A stretch of DNA of 64,000 nt from Rhodococcus sp. 14-2483-1-2 (GTDB lineage: Bacteria; Actinomycetota; Actinomycetes; Mycobacteriales; Mycobacteriaceae). The stretch covers positions 124,001 through 188,000 of the forward strand of contig NZ_NPFW01000009.1 in NCBI RefSeq assembly GCF_002259405.1. The letters run 5' to 3'. A program made the translations under genes and the position numbers. The notes beneath the pieces were generated by a model that ran no database searches, had not been told where the DNA came from, and was given only the letters and a program-made list of their open reading frames with translations. Below are positions 16,875 through 25,280 of this stretch, one piece after another. The number at the start of each line of letters is the position of its first letter. The stretch's first letter is position 1.

Positions 16875-17600
16875 ATGAATCTCGCCGACTACGACGTCCT
16901 GAGCTTCGATTGCTACGGAACGTTGATCGATTGGGAAGCCGGTATCCTCGACGTGCTCAGGCCATGGGCGCAGCAGGCCGGCTCGCCGTTGTCCGACGAC
17001 GAGCTGTTGTCGGCGTACGGTGTCAACGAGTCTCAGGCGCAGCGGGATTCGCCCTCGGACCTGTACCCTCGGATACTTGCCGAAGCCTTCGCGCGGACCG
17101 GTGGCACGCTGGGAATACCGGTCTCGGCCGAGTGGGCGGACAAGCTCGGGGCTTCCGTTTCGGACTGGCCGGCATTCGAGGATTCGGCCGACGCGTTGTC
17201 GTCCCTCGGGGAGAGCTACAAGCTCGTCATCCTCTCCAATGTGCACCGCGACGGCTTCGCAGGTAGCAATCGTCGGCTCGGCGTGCAGTTCGACGCCATC
17301 GTCACCGCCGAGGATGTCAAGGCCTACAAGCCGGCCGACAACCACTTCGATGCGCTCGACGGAGTTCTCGAGACGCTGGGTGCCCCACGATCTCGACTAC
17401 TCCATGTTGCGCAGAGCCTGTTCCACGATCACGTACCGGCGAAGCGGCACGGCATCGCCTCGGTGTGGATCGATCGGCGGCACGATCGTCCCGGATGGGG
17501 AGCAACGCCGGAGCCATCCGGGGAATACAGTGTCGACATGAAGTTCCCGAGTATGGCCGCATTCGCAGCAGCGGCCCGCGAAGCCCGCTCGGATGCGTAA
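16875..17600 (+). CDS. HAD hydrolase, haloacid dehalogenase type II-like
   Basis: 241 residues from ATG 16875, with AAGGAGA ten bases upstream. The nucleophile Asp12 is in LSFDCYGTLIDWE, motif II is LSNVHRDG, and motif III/IV is the VKAYKPADNHF lysine and the HVAQSLFHDHVPAKRHG region. The DCYGTLIDWE start is the mark of the L-2-haloacid dehalogenase-like subgroup. The substrate is unproven. The last 8 bp overlap the next membrane gene. Confidence 0.88.
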   Translation: MNLADYDVLSFDCYGTLIDWEAGILDVLRPWAQQAGSPLSDDELLSAYGVNESQAQRDSPSDLYPRILAEAFARTGGTLGIPVSAEWADKLGASVSDWPAFEDSADALSSLGESYKLVILSNVHRDGFAGSNRRLGVQFDAIVTAEDVKAYKPADNHFDALDGVLETLGAPRSRLLHVAQSLFHDHVPAKRHGIASVWIDRRHDRPGWGATPEPSGEYSVDMKFPSMAAFAAAAREARSDA

Positions 17601-17835
17601 GGTCTCGATCCTGATCGGCTTCTCACTCGGGCTCATCGCCTCTATCGGTATCGTCCTGTGGGCCGATGCGCCGCGTCGAGTGAACTACGCATTCGTCGCA
17701 GGCAATTCGCAGTACTCGGAGTTCCTGGGTATGCCCGGGCAGCTGGCCACCCTCGTCGTCGGTTTGCCCGTTCTGGGCGCAGTATTCGGTTTCGTTGCAG
17801 GCGTGCTGATTTCGAGGGCGCGTAGGAAGCCCTGA
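17593..17835 (+). CDS. Small two-helix membrane protein
   Basis: 80 residues; hydrophobic helices at about 5-24 (ILIGFSLGLIASIGIVLWA) and 50-73 (LATLVVGLPVLGAVFGFVAGVLI), with a basic C-terminus RARRKP. It starts inside the end of the HAD gene, so translation is probably coupled. No family is recognised. The neighbouring genes at 17838-18279 and 18867-19547 also encode small membrane proteins. Confidence 0.65.
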   Translation: MRKVSILIGFSLGLIASIGIVLWADAPRRVNYAFVAGNSQYSEFLGMPGQLATLVVGLPVLGAVFGFVAGVLISRARRKP

Positions 17836-17837
17836 TC

Positions 17838-18279
17838 CTAGGACTGCTGTTCGCGAACGATAAACGAGCGCGAATGGTGACGGCGAAAGATGAGTACACC
17901 GAGTCCCGCCAGTACGACGAGTTGTCCCAGCAGAACCGGCGCTGGAAGAAGCAGCAGATCCCATCCCGACGCCGCTGCCCGCGTCGACCACACGACGACG
18001 GCGGCTACACCGGCGCTGGCCGCTATGTGTCCGACGGCCATGAGACCAGATGGAAGCTTCCGTGTCGACGGACGAACCAGCACTCCGAGACCGACCACGG
18101 CACCGAGAAGCGACGCCCGGTAGTACGACCATGATCTCGAAGAGCGGCCCGGGCTCGATGACTCCGATAAATGCCATCTGCACAGCGGCGTACAAGGCGA
18201 TCGACGCCGAGCAGACGACCGAGATGGTCGAGATACCGACGAGTGCTAGGGCACGTAGGCCGACGCGACTGATCGTCAC
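17838..18279 (-). pseudogene. Membrane protein gene with a frameshift
   Basis: From GTG 18279 (overlapping the MarR stop as GTGA), a hydrophobic protein begins (LALVGISTISVVCSASIALY, FEIMVVLPGVAS). Near 18112-18120 the hydrophobic reading moves to another frame (LLGAVVGLGVLVRPSTRKL, IAASAGVAAVVVW, APVLLGQLVVLAGLGVLIF) and ends at 17838. Joined, the parts give about 147 residues and four membrane helices. The change equals one extra base in the stretch GGGCGTCGCTTCTCGG. It could be a real inactivating mutation or a base-calling error; no slippery site is evident. Confidence 0.6.
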
Positions 18280-18725
18280 CAATGCCAGGCGTCACCTCCG
18301 ACGTTCTGGATAGTTCGTTGCAGGACTCGAATAGTGGTGACGAACTCGTCCTGTCCGATTCCCTGCATGCGCTCGTCCTGCAGCATCTGTTGAACGTCTG
18401 CTGCTCGCCGAAACAGTGCTTCACCTTCCGGGGTGAATGTCACGCGCGAATTCGATTCCACGACCAAACCTTTGGCGCGTGCGGACTCGATGGCCTCGAC
18501 GATTGCTTCCGGCGTGTCGTTGTGCCCGATCTTCTCGATGGTCTCGGCGCGATCGGCCCCCGCGGGATGTAGCGAGATCTGGTGCAGGAGCCACCATTCG
18601 GGTTGCGTCAACCCGATGTCATGGAGCGCGCCGCGAATCCGTGCTCGAATTGCCTCCCCGGCGCGCACGGTCCAGAAGCCGATGGGTTGACGCTCGGGCG
18701 GTTGCATGGGTCTGTTGGATGTCAT
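18276..18725 (-). CDS. MarR-family regulator
   Basis: 149 residues from ATG 18725. Winged-helix core: LTQPEWWLLHQISLHPAGADRAETIEKIG, then the recognition helix region and wing SNSRVTFTPEGEALFRRAADV. A perfect inverted repeat lies 15 bp upstream of the start and is the likely autoregulatory operator. The gene leads into the frameshifted membrane gene through a GTGA overlap, so that membrane protein was probably its regulated partner. Confidence 0.85.
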   Translation of the reverse strand: MTSNRPMQPPERQPIGFWTVRAGEAIRARIRGALHDIGLTQPEWWLLHQISLHPAGADRAETIEKIGHNDTPEAIVEAIESARAKGLVVESNSRVTFTPEGEALFRRAADVQQMLQDERMQGIGQDEFVTTIRVLQRTIQNVGGDAWHW

Positions 18726-18740
18726 GAAAACGAGCCTAAA

Positions 18741-18760
18741 ACCTGAACCGAACTTCAGGT
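18741..18760. promoter_or_regulatory. MarR operator candidate
   Basis: Perfect 7-base arms ACCTGAA and TTCAGGT around CCGAAC, in the promoter position 15-35 bp upstream of the MarR start. The sequence around it is AT-richer than its surroundings. Confidence 0.6.
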
Positions 18761-18866
18761 CAAGACCGAGCGAAGGACGAGGGCCATAGCCACCAAAAAA
18801 GGCGCTGGCGGCAAGGGGCCGCGTAGCGCGTTCTCTCCCGATGCCATCGAGTTTCCTTCGGGTCTC

Positions 18867-19547
18867 GTGGGTAGAGTCCCGATCGTGGACAGCCCATCAG
18901 GGAAAGGCCTCGTGGCGGTGCTCGCCGCAGTCGGTGCCTCGACAGGTGCTGCAGCAGCGGTGGTCTGGCACGTCGCGATTGCCGGTTCGTCCGATGGTGC
19001 GCCGGATTTCGGTTCGGCCTATCTGCGGCCGAATTGGTTTCCCATCACCCTGTACCTCGTCGGTGCCGGGCTGGCAATCGGGTTGGTTGCGGCGTCATTT
19101 CTCGTCGATACCGGTCTGCGTCTCGTCCAGGATCGCCAACGCAGTCGCATCGATTTGTTCGCGTTGCTGATCGTGATCGGTGCAATGCTGGGAGCGGGCG
19201 CTGCGCTGGCGTGGACCTACTTGCCGCCGCAACCCACTGAAGTCGTTGTCATGCCACCGGTGTGGCCCCGGTATTTCGAGACCAACGACGGCGCCGCCGG
19301 ACTTCACCAATCGCTGTACAGCGGTGCCATCGGCGGGATCTCGGTTGATCCCTATTCGGATACGAACTCCGCCACGATCGTTCTCGAGAGTGATGTTGTC
19401 CCATCAACCTTCACCCCCACCATCGGCAATCCATGGTTGGTGTTTCCGGTCGGCGGCGTACTCGTTGCAGCGTTGGTCGCGTTGACGTTGTCGCTGAGAG
19501 ATTTTCGCCTGACCGTGGTGTCGCGTTCGGATCAGGATGCTGTGTGA
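18867..19547 (+). CDS. Membrane protein of unknown function
   Basis: 226 residues from GTG 18867 (GTG 18885 is equally plausible). Four hydrophobic helices: about 15-37, 60-80, 95-115 and 190-210, with a roughly 75-residue external loop between the last two (PPVWPRYFETNDGAAG...). No family recognised. It resembles the neighbouring small membrane proteins only in general build. Confidence 0.65.
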   Translation: MGRVPIVDSPSGKGLVAVLAAVGASTGAAAAVVWHVAIAGSSDGAPDFGSAYLRPNWFPITLYLVGAGLAIGLVAASFLVDTGLRLVQDRQRSRIDLFALLIVIGAMLGAGAALAWTYLPPQPTEVVVMPPVWPRYFETNDGAAGLHQSLYSGAIGGISVDPYSDTNSATIVLESDVVPSTFTPTIGNPWLVFPVGGVLVAALVALTLSLRDFRLTVVSRSDQDAV

Positions 19548-19553
19548 CGAGCC

Positions 19554-19766
19554 TTATTCGTCGGTGCGCAGTTCGTCGACCAAGGTGAACAGCCGGCCCA
19601 GGTAGTCGCTGTGGAAGACCTCCGTCGCGCGAATCTTGGCGTCCCCGTCGAGACCGAATTGAAGGTTGACGAGTTCGACCCCGATGGCGACGCGTCGAGC
19701 ATCGAGTTGTTCGAGTTCGGCGGCGAGAGCGTCGACCTTGGCGACCGGAGACAGTTCGTCAGTCAT
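19554..19766 (-). CDS. Small helical protein downstream of mraY
   Basis: 70 residues from ATG 19766: acidic, helical, with a likely coiled coil at about 8-35 (KVDALAAELEQLDARRVAIGVELV). It begins 16 bp after the mraY paralogue ends and is probably co-transcribed with it. No recognised family or function. Confidence 0.6.
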   Translation of the reverse strand: MTDELSPVAKVDALAAELEQLDARRVAIGVELVNLQFGLDGDAKIRATEVFHSDYLGRLFTLVDELRTDE

Positions 19767-19782
19767 TCCAGAATCGTAGAGG

Positions 19783-20853
19783 TCAGCCGACGGCCGCGAG
19801 GAACTCGCTGTAGAACAAACCGAGTCCCAGCGCCGACGCGATGGCCGCGAACAACCACAGTCGGATGATGACCGTCGTCTCCGCCCAGCCTGCCAGTTCG
19901 AAGTGGTGGTGGATCGGTGCCATTCGGAACGGCCGCTTGCCGGTGCTCTTGAACGACGCGACCTGGATGACGACGGAGGCACTCTCGGCGACGAACAGGG
20001 CTCCGAAGACGAGGGCGATCAGTTCGGTCTTGCTCACGATCGACAGTCCGGCGAGCAGTCCGCCGAGGGCGAGTGAGCCGGTGTCGCCCATGAAGATCTT
20101 GGCCGGGGCTGCGTTCCACCAGAGGAATCCGATACAGGCACCCGCGGCGGCCGCGCAGACGACTGCGAGGTCGAGTGGATCGCGCACCTCGTAGCACCCG
20201 GCGACGGAATTGGTGGCGCAGGATTGCCGGTACTGCCAGAACGTCATCACGGTGTACGCGCCGAGGACGAGCGTCATCGACCCCGCCGCCAGACCGTCGA
20301 GCCCGTCGGTGAGGTTGACGGCATTGGACCACGCGACGACGAGGAAGACGCAGAAGAGGACGAAGACAATCGGGGCCATGGTGAAGAAGGTGGACTGGCG
20401 TACCAGCGACAACTCGACATTGCCCGGAGTCAGCCCGTTCCCATTCCGGAACTGCAGCGCCAGCACGGCGAAGATCACCGCCGCACTGATCTGCCCGACG
20501 TATTTTCCGGTCGCCTTGAGGCCGAGGCTTCGCTTCATGCGGAGTTTGATGTAGTCGTCGAGAAAGCCGACCACACCGAGTGCGGTCGCAAGAGCGAGTA
20601 TCAACAGCGCCGACGCCGACGGTCCATCGCCGCCCATCGTCACCAGGTGGGAGCCGAGGTAACCGGCCCACAGGCCGACGATGATCGCGACGCCGCCCAT
20701 CGTCGGCGTTCCTCGCTTGGCGTGGTGACTCGCCGGACCTTCGACCCGAATCTCCTGGCCGAAGCCCTGCCGAGTGAACAGCGCGATGAGAAATGGAGTC
20801 AACAGAATCGAGACCGCCAACGCGATTCCACCGGCGATGAGAATGTTGATCAT
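19783..20853 (-). CDS. mraY: Stand-alone MraY (phospho-MurNAc-pentapeptide transferase)
   Basis: 356 residues, the full MraY length with about ten helices. Catalytic and binding motifs are intact: [59 protein letters not shown] and [12 protein letters not shown]. The enzyme attaches UDP-MurNAc-pentapeptide to undecaprenyl phosphate to make lipid I at the inner face of the membrane. Normally mraY lies in the dcw cluster between murF and murD; here no other cell-wall gene is adjacent. It is therefore either a second paralogue or a relocated sole copy. Confidence 0.88.
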   Translation of the reverse strand: MINILIAGGIALAVSILLTPFLIALFTRQGFGQEIRVEGPASHHAKRGTPTMGGVAIIVGLWAGYLGSHLVTMGGDGPSASALLILALATALGVVGFLDDYIKLRMKRSLGLKATGKYVGQISAAVIFAVLALQFRNGNGLTPGNVELSLVRQSTFFTMAPIVFVLFCVFLVVAWSNAVNLTDGLDGLAAGSMTLVLGAYTVMTFWQYRQSCATNSVAGCYEVRDPLDLAVVCAAAAGACIGFLWWNAAPAKIFMGDTGSLALGGLLAGLSIVSKTELIALVFGALFVAESASVVIQVASFKSTGKRPFRMAPIHHHFELAGWAETTVIIRLWLFAAIASALGLGLFYSEFLAAVG

Positions 20854-20970
20854 GCGTTGAAGCCCACTCTTCCTCTGTGCTGCTGTTCCCCACCACGATG
20901 CTTGTCGAGCACCGCGGGATACTGTGCCAAACGAATCGGCAAAAGTCGCATTGCGTGACGAAGGCGTTAC

Positions 20971-21795
20971 TCAGGGTTGGTAGGCGCTCGGCGGCATTCC
21001 GACCAATTCGGTGAACTCCCGAGTGAAGTGAGCCTGGTCGAACCAGCCGTATCGCGCGGCCAGGTCTGCCAGCGGACCCGAGTAGCCGTTGTCGAGCTCG
21101 TTGAGGGCGTCGTGAATCCGATATCGCCCGAGTACCCACTTGGGCGTCGCGCCGACATAACGCTCGAAGAGCCGTTGCAATCGACGAGTGCCGATGCCGC
21201 ACCGCTGTTCCACCTGTGCGACGCGAACCAGCGTCCGGTCGCGCAGCATCGCCGAGATGATGTCCAGGACGGTCTCGTACTCCGGTTCCACGTCACCGGC
21301 GTAGGGCGCGAGAACCGCGTCGACGACGGTTCGGCAGTGGTCGGCTTCCAGATGTCCTCCCAGTTCGGCCAGTGCAGCGACGGTCTCGGACCGGAACGGG
21401 GTCGGTGGCGCGACCGAGACGTCGCGCAGGGTTCGTGCCACGGTTCCGGTGAAACTCGCGTAGCCGCCGGGCCGGAACTTGACGCCGAAGACCCAACCGG
21501 ACTCGGCGAGGACGACGTCGAAGCGGCGCGTGAGCACCCCCGTCACGACGACCGGATCGACGACGCCTTCGCGGCTCCAACCGTGTTCGACGCTCAGCGT
21601 GCAGGCCGGGTGCGGGAGCGTCGAGCTGCGATAGGAGATGCCCGCCGGCAGATCCCAGCGCAGCTGCCAGTAGTTCTCGACCCATGGTTCGAGGGACGGG
21701 GCACACGGCAGCCGAACCAGGTCGACATGCTGCGCCAACTGATCCGGTCGCAGGACGCCGGACTGCGTGGCTGTCGCGTTTTTCCTATCCGGCAC
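20971..21795 (-). CDS. AraC-family regulator with N-terminal DUF6597-like domain
   Basis: 274 residues from GTG 21795. The N-terminal half (YWQLRWDLPAGISYRSSTLPHP, TRRFDVVLAESGWVFGVKFRPGGYASF) is the domain seen in actinobacterial AraC regulators. The C-terminal AraC DNA-binding domain has VEQRCGIGTRRLQRLFERYVGATPKWVLGRYR and LADLAARYGWFDQAHFTREFTELVGMPPSAY. It is divergent from the VOC genes 46 bp away, which are its likely targets. Confidence 0.88.
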   Translation of the reverse strand: MPDRKNATATQSGVLRPDQLAQHVDLVRLPCAPSLEPWVENYWQLRWDLPAGISYRSSTLPHPACTLSVEHGWSREGVVDPVVVTGVLTRRFDVVLAESGWVFGVKFRPGGYASFTGTVARTLRDVSVAPPTPFRSETVAALAELGGHLEADHCRTVVDAVLAPYAGDVEPEYETVLDIISAMLRDRTLVRVAQVEQRCGIGTRRLQRLFERYVGATPKWVLGRYRIHDALNELDNGYSGPLADLAARYGWFDQAHFTREFTELVGMPPSAYQP

Positions 21796-21840
21796 GCGCG
21801 TCAGTGTAGGAGTCTGGTCCGACACGAGGAGGAGAACACC

Positions 21841-22218
21841 ATGACCGAGACACCCGTTGCCACGCTGAAGATGGTCACCCTGGATTGCGCAGACCCCGAG
21901 GTCAGTGCCACGTTCTGGTCGTCGCTGTTGGGCTGGAGCGTCGTCCATGCGGAGAAGGACTACGCGATGCTGCAGGGGCCGAGCAGTGCGCTCGGATTCG
22001 GTCGCATCGACGACTATCGGCCTCCCGCCTGGCCCAATGCCAACGGCAGCAAGCAGTTTCACTTCGATCTCGCGGTCGAGGACCTCGACGCAGCGGCGAG
22101 TGCGGCAGTGGAGCTGGGTGCGACGCTGCCCGAGGACCAGCCGGGCGAGACCTGGCGCGTGCTGCTCGACCCGTCGGGGCATCCGTTCTGTCTGACGAAT
22201 GCCGCGAACTGGGGCTGA
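21841..22218 (+). CDS. VOC-family protein (glyoxalase-like)
   Basis: 125 residues from ATG 21841, with the strong site GAGGAGGAGA just upstream. LKMVTLDCADPEVSATFWSSLLGW and the closing RVLLDPSGHPFCLTNAANW are typical of the small actinobacterial VOC family related to 4a-hydroxytetrahydrobiopterin dehydratase fusions. The reaction is unknown. A second VOC gene starts 19 bp after its stop and the two are surely co-transcribed. The divergent AraC-family gene may control them. Confidence 0.85.
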   Translation: MTETPVATLKMVTLDCADPEVSATFWSSLLGWSVVHAEKDYAMLQGPSSALGFGRIDDYRPPAWPNANGSKQFHFDLAVEDLDAAASAAVELGATLPEDQPGETWRVLLDPSGHPFCLTNAANWG

Positions 22219-22237
22219 CAGGTCTAGCCTTCTTCCC

Positions 22238-22624
22238 GTGAACCCTCGCCTCGCAGGAATCGAAATCGTCGTCGCCGACATGGCCTCGGCTCTGGCGTTC
22301 TACCGCGTTCTGGGACTGGACATTCCGGCCGAGGCCGATGCCGAGCAGCATGTGGAGGTCGACCTCGGCGGCGTCCGCCTGTTGTTCGACCTGCCGTCGA
22401 CCATCACCTCGTTCGATCCGACGTGGACGCCGCCCAGCGGGGGACACCGCGTCGCCCTTGCCTTCGATTGCGGGACGCCCGACGGGGTCGACGCGGCGTG
22501 GGCAGCGGTGACCGCGGCGGGGTACACCGGCCACCTGCAGCCCTGGGATGCGTTCTGGGGACAGCGTTATGCGGTTGTGCACGACCCCGACGGCACCACC
22601 GTCGATCTGTACGCGAACGTCTGA
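22238..22624 (+). CDS. VOC-family protein (glyoxalase/bleomycin-resistance-like)
   Basis: 128 residues from GTG 22238 (VNPRLAGIEIVVADMASALAFYRVLGLDIP). The conserved fold elements are IVVADMASALAFYRVLG, HRVALAFDC and QRYAVVHDPDGTTVDLYA. The family binds metal and ligand at a dimer interface; some members sequester bleomycin-type compounds and others are enzymes. The substrate is unknown. It forms a unit with the preceding VOC gene, and its stop is 5 bp from the end of the convergent DinB gene. Confidence 0.82.
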   Translation: MNPRLAGIEIVVADMASALAFYRVLGLDIPAEADAEQHVEVDLGGVRLLFDLPSTITSFDPTWTPPSGGHRVALAFDCGTPDGVDAAWAAVTAAGYTGHLQPWDAFWGQRYAVVHDPDGTTVDLYANV

Positions 22625-22628
22625 GGCG

Positions 22629-23153
22629 TCAGCTCTCGGGTTCTTCGCCGGTCGGGCCGCCGGCCAGTTCGACAGCGACGTCGAGATGACCGAGATGGCG
22701 GGCGTATTCCTGGAGCACGTGGAAGCAGATCCAGATCAGCGTCGGCTGCTCGTCGGTGAATCGTCCACCCAGGCTGGCCGATTCGTCCATTCGATGTGAG
22801 CTCAGTACCTCGTCGGTGAGGCGGGCACCGTCTGCGAGTCTGCGCAGCAGGGTGTCGGCGTCCACATCGGAGGGCACATGCCACGACCCGTCCTTCTGGT
22901 CTCCCCACGGTGCGTCGACTGCGCGGCCGAGGAATCCCCAGACGAACCAGCGCTGCTCCATGTGCACCAGATGGGTCAGCATCTGCAGTGGGGTCCACTC
23001 CGAGGGCACTGTCGTGGTGTTCAGGGCATCCTCGCTCAGCGCGGTGATGCGTCGAACGAGTTCGTTGCGATAGAACGCCAGGTATTCGCGAAACAGGTCG
23101 GCGGGATCGGAGAGGGCGGAGTTCGGTTCGGGAAAGACCGTCAACTGGGCCAT
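22629..23153 (-). CDS. DinB-family (DUF664) protein
   Basis: 174 residues from ATG 23153. A four-helix-bundle DinB-like sequence: FREYLAFYRNELVRRITALSEDAL, WTPLQMLTHLVHMEQRWFVWGFLG and VLQEYARHLGHLDVAVELAGG, with His residues in the positions that bind metal in the family. Actinobacterial members include mycothiol-dependent transferases; the role of this one is unknown. A palindromic element of the second family lies directly upstream. Confidence 0.82.
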   Translation of the reverse strand: MAQLTVFPEPNSALSDPADLFREYLAFYRNELVRRITALSEDALNTTTVPSEWTPLQMLTHLVHMEQRWFVWGFLGRAVDAPWGDQKDGSWHVPSDVDADTLLRRLADGARLTDEVLSSHRMDESASLGGRFTDEQPTLIWICFHVLQEYARHLGHLDVAVELAGGPTGEEPES

Positions 23154-23176
23154 GGTCTCTATTCGTCGGGTAGTGA

Positions 23177-23243
23177 GCTGAGTGTCCACAATTCGGCTCG
23201 GCAGGCGGAAAACCGTCCGCAGACGAAAATTGTGGACACTGAG
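23177..23243 (-). repeat. 67-bp palindromic element, second family, copy 1
   Basis: Arms AGTGTCCACAATT (23181-23193) and AATTGTGGACACT (23228-23240) around a GC-rich interior with its own small hairpin (GGCGG/CCGTC region). It begins 11 bp after the stop of the PLDc_N-type gene on the minus strand. It shares arms, total length (67 bp) and relative position with the element at 41452. Confidence 0.75.
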
Positions 23244-23253
23244 CGATGTTGGC

Positions 23254-23607
23254 TCAGTCGTTCCTGCGCTGCTCGCGGGCGATGCGGCGCTGTTCCTCGG
23301 CTCGGGCGCGGCAACGGCGCAGGAATTCCTCGTCGCTCTCCTGCGATTGGGCAACGGCGCGTCCGGGTCGTGCGTCGTATTCGGGGTAGGCCGACGAGGT
23401 ACGAGGCACGCCGCTGCCACCCCAGATGCCGCCGTTCTCGGGTCGGCCGACGACGAGCCACGCAATCGACCCGGCGAGCGGCAGAACGATGACGAGCAGC
23501 AGCCACACCATTTTCGGAAGATGGCGGATGCCGGAGTCGTCGGCGGTGATGACGTCGATCAAACAGAAGATCGACAGCAGCATGATCAGCAGGCCGAAGT
23601 ACGGCAC
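23254..23607 (-). CDS. PLD nuclease N-terminal (PLDc_N) membrane protein
   Basis: 117 residues. Two helices (about 3-22 and 34-53; KMVWLLLVIVLPLAGSIAWLVVGRP) with the P-x-x-G-x-x-x-W pattern of the PLDc_N domain. A hydrophilic Arg/Glu-rich tail follows (EEFLRRCRARAEEQRRIAREQ). The family is a common small membrane anchor without catalytic residues; its function is unknown. Confidence 0.8.
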   Translation of the reverse strand: MPYFGLLIMLLSIFCLIDVITADDSGIRHLPKMVWLLLVIVLPLAGSIAWLVVGRPENGGIWGGSGVPRTSSAYPEYDARPGRAVAQSQESDEEFLRRCRARAEEQRRIAREQRRND

Positions 23608-23709
23608 GGGAAATCCTCCAGGGTTGTCAGACCGTGCGGTCGGTCTTTCGCGACTATCAGATCACTCGTTGTACCGCGGATCAAGTGCTGGGACGTCAGG
23701 TGTCGTGAC

Positions 23710-24327
23710 TCAGCCGAGTACCAGCAGCGCCGCCAATGTCAGCATCATCACTCCGATGCCGAGGTCGAGTACTCGCCACGCCGCCGGCCTCGCGAACAGC
23801 GGACTGAGCACCCGCGATCCGTATCCCAGGGCGGTGAACCACAGCACGCTGCCCAGCATCGCGCCGGCGGCGAACCACCACCGCAGTTCACCCGGCTGAC
23901 GGTTTCCGATCGACCCGAGGAACACCACGGTGTCGAGGTAGACGTGAGGGTTGAGCCAGGTCAGAGCCAGGCACGTGGCGAGAGCGGCGATCAGCGAACC
24001 GCCTCCGTGCGCCTCCGCGGTCATGGTGGACGGTGTGCGGGCACGGTTCAGTGCCATCAGTCCGTAGACGAGAAGAAACAGTGCACCGAGGATGGTCACG
24101 ACCCGTAGAGCGACGGGGAACCGGTCGACGAGAACGCCGATTCCTGCCACCCCGGCCAGGATGAGAATCGCGTCGGACAACGCGCACACTGCCACCACCG
24201 GCAGTACGTGGGCGCGTTGTAGGCCCTTACGCAGTACGAATGCGTTCTGCGCTCCGATGGCGACGATGAGGGAAAGTCCGACGCCCAATCCGGTGAGGGT
24301 CGATTGTGCGGCGGCAAGCGAGGTCAT
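23710..24327 (-). CDS. lysE: LysE/ArgO-type basic amino acid exporter
   Basis: 205 residues from ATG 24327, with six hydrophobic helices. The IVAIGAQNAFVLRKGLQRAHV motif is typical of LysE/ArgO. The LysE family exports L-lysine and L-arginine out of the cytoplasm when intracellular levels rise. It is divergent from a LysG-type regulator across a 75-bp gap, the same layout as lysE-lysG in Corynebacterium. Confidence 0.9.
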   Translation of the reverse strand: MTSLAAAQSTLTGLGVGLSLIVAIGAQNAFVLRKGLQRAHVLPVVAVCALSDAILILAGVAGIGVLVDRFPVALRVVTILGALFLLVYGLMALNRARTPSTMTAEAHGGGSLIAALATCLALTWLNPHVYLDTVVFLGSIGNRQPGELRWWFAAGAMLGSVLWFTALGYGSRVLSPLFARPAAWRVLDLGIGVMMLTLAALLVLG

Positions 24328-24402
24328 GCCGGCAACGCTAGGAGGGTGCAACGGTTAGGTCCAGCGAATGTATTTGAGTAATGATTAGCGTAGCTTCATC
24401 TG
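24328..24402. promoter_or_regulatory. lysE/lysG divergent control region
   Basis: 75-bp AT-richer gap between divergent exporter and LysR-type regulator genes, containing ATGTATTTGAGTAATGATTAG. From LysG knowledge this would carry the activator site and both promoters; I cannot define the exact operator by eye. Confidence 0.45.
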
Positions 24403-25257
24403 ATGGAGATCGAGCAGCTCAGAGCCCTGCGGGCAGTGGTCGACGGCGGGACGTTCGAGGCCGCGGCCCGCGCGCTGCACGTGACGCCGTCCGCGGTGAG
24501 TCAGCGCATCAAGTCACTGGAACAATCCCTCGGTCGGACTCTGGTTCAGCGGAGCAAGCCTGTGGTGGCAACCCAGTCCGGCGTCTCAGTGCTGCGTCTG
24601 GCGCGCCAGATCGACACTCTCACCGAGCAGACTCGGGCAGAACTGAGTGACGACGGCGTCTCTGCGCCCCTTTCGCTTGCCGTCAATGCGGATTCGATGG
24701 CGACCTGGGTGCTGCCCGCGCTCGCGCCACTGGCGCGCAACACCACCTTCGATCTGCATCGACAGGATCAGGACCGGACCGCGCAGTTGCTGCACGACGG
24801 GATCGTCTCCGCTGCAATAACGTCCGTGGCCAGCCCGGTTCGTGGCTGTACTGTCCGACGCCTCGGCGCGATGCGCTACCGGCCGTCGGCCACACCGGAG
24901 TTCATCGAACGGTGGTTCGCCGCTGGGGTGACGGCAGAGGCTTTGCGCTGCGCTCCGGTGGTCGTGTTCGATGCAGACGACCGGTTGCAGGACAACTACT
25001 TACAGCGTTTCGGTATCGAACCGCACGAACCCCCGAGGCACCTGGTACCGGCCTCTGCCGACTACGCGCGGGCTGTCGACCTCGGCTTCGGCTGGGGCAT
25101 GATCCCCGATCTGCAGGCCCGTGACTCGCTGAAGTGCTTCGACGACAACGGAATCGACGATGTGCTGCTCTATTGGCAGCAATGGTCGCTGTCCTCTGCT
25201 GCACTCCAGCGAGCGGCCGAGGCCGTGGCAGTGGGTGCGGCACGAATGCTGCTGTAG
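24403..25257 (+). CDS. lysG: LysG/ArgP-type LysR regulator
   Basis: 284 residues from ATG 24403. The LysR HTH (FEAAARALHVTPSAVSQRIKSLEQSLGRTLV) is followed by an ArgP-like effector domain (LAVNADSMATWVLPALAPLA; AVDLGFGWGMIPDLQA). LysG activates lysE when lysine, arginine or certain other amino acids accumulate. Its gene lies between the exporter and the lysine-degradation genes, supporting a lysine homeostasis role. Confidence 0.9.
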   Translation: MEIEQLRALRAVVDGGTFEAAARALHVTPSAVSQRIKSLEQSLGRTLVQRSKPVVATQSGVSVLRLARQIDTLTEQTRAELSDDGVSAPLSLAVNADSMATWVLPALAPLARNTTFDLHRQDQDRTAQLLHDGIVSAAITSVASPVRGCTVRRLGAMRYRPSATPEFIERWFAAGVTAEALRCAPVVVFDADDRLQDNYLQRFGIEPHEPPRHLVPASADYARAVDLGFGWGMIPDLQARDSLKCFDDNGIDDVLLYWQQWSLSSAALQRAAEAVAVGAARMLL

Positions 25258-25280
25258 CTCAGGCCGGACATTCCCGAGCG

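Noticed and set aside
19763-21202. 479-codon minus-strand frame
   Set aside because: A shadow over mraY and part of the AraC gene; no conserved motif.
22785-22800. GTCCATTCGATGTGAG resembling the start of the 56-bp repeat
   Set aside because: It lies inside the DinB-family gene and has no second arm.
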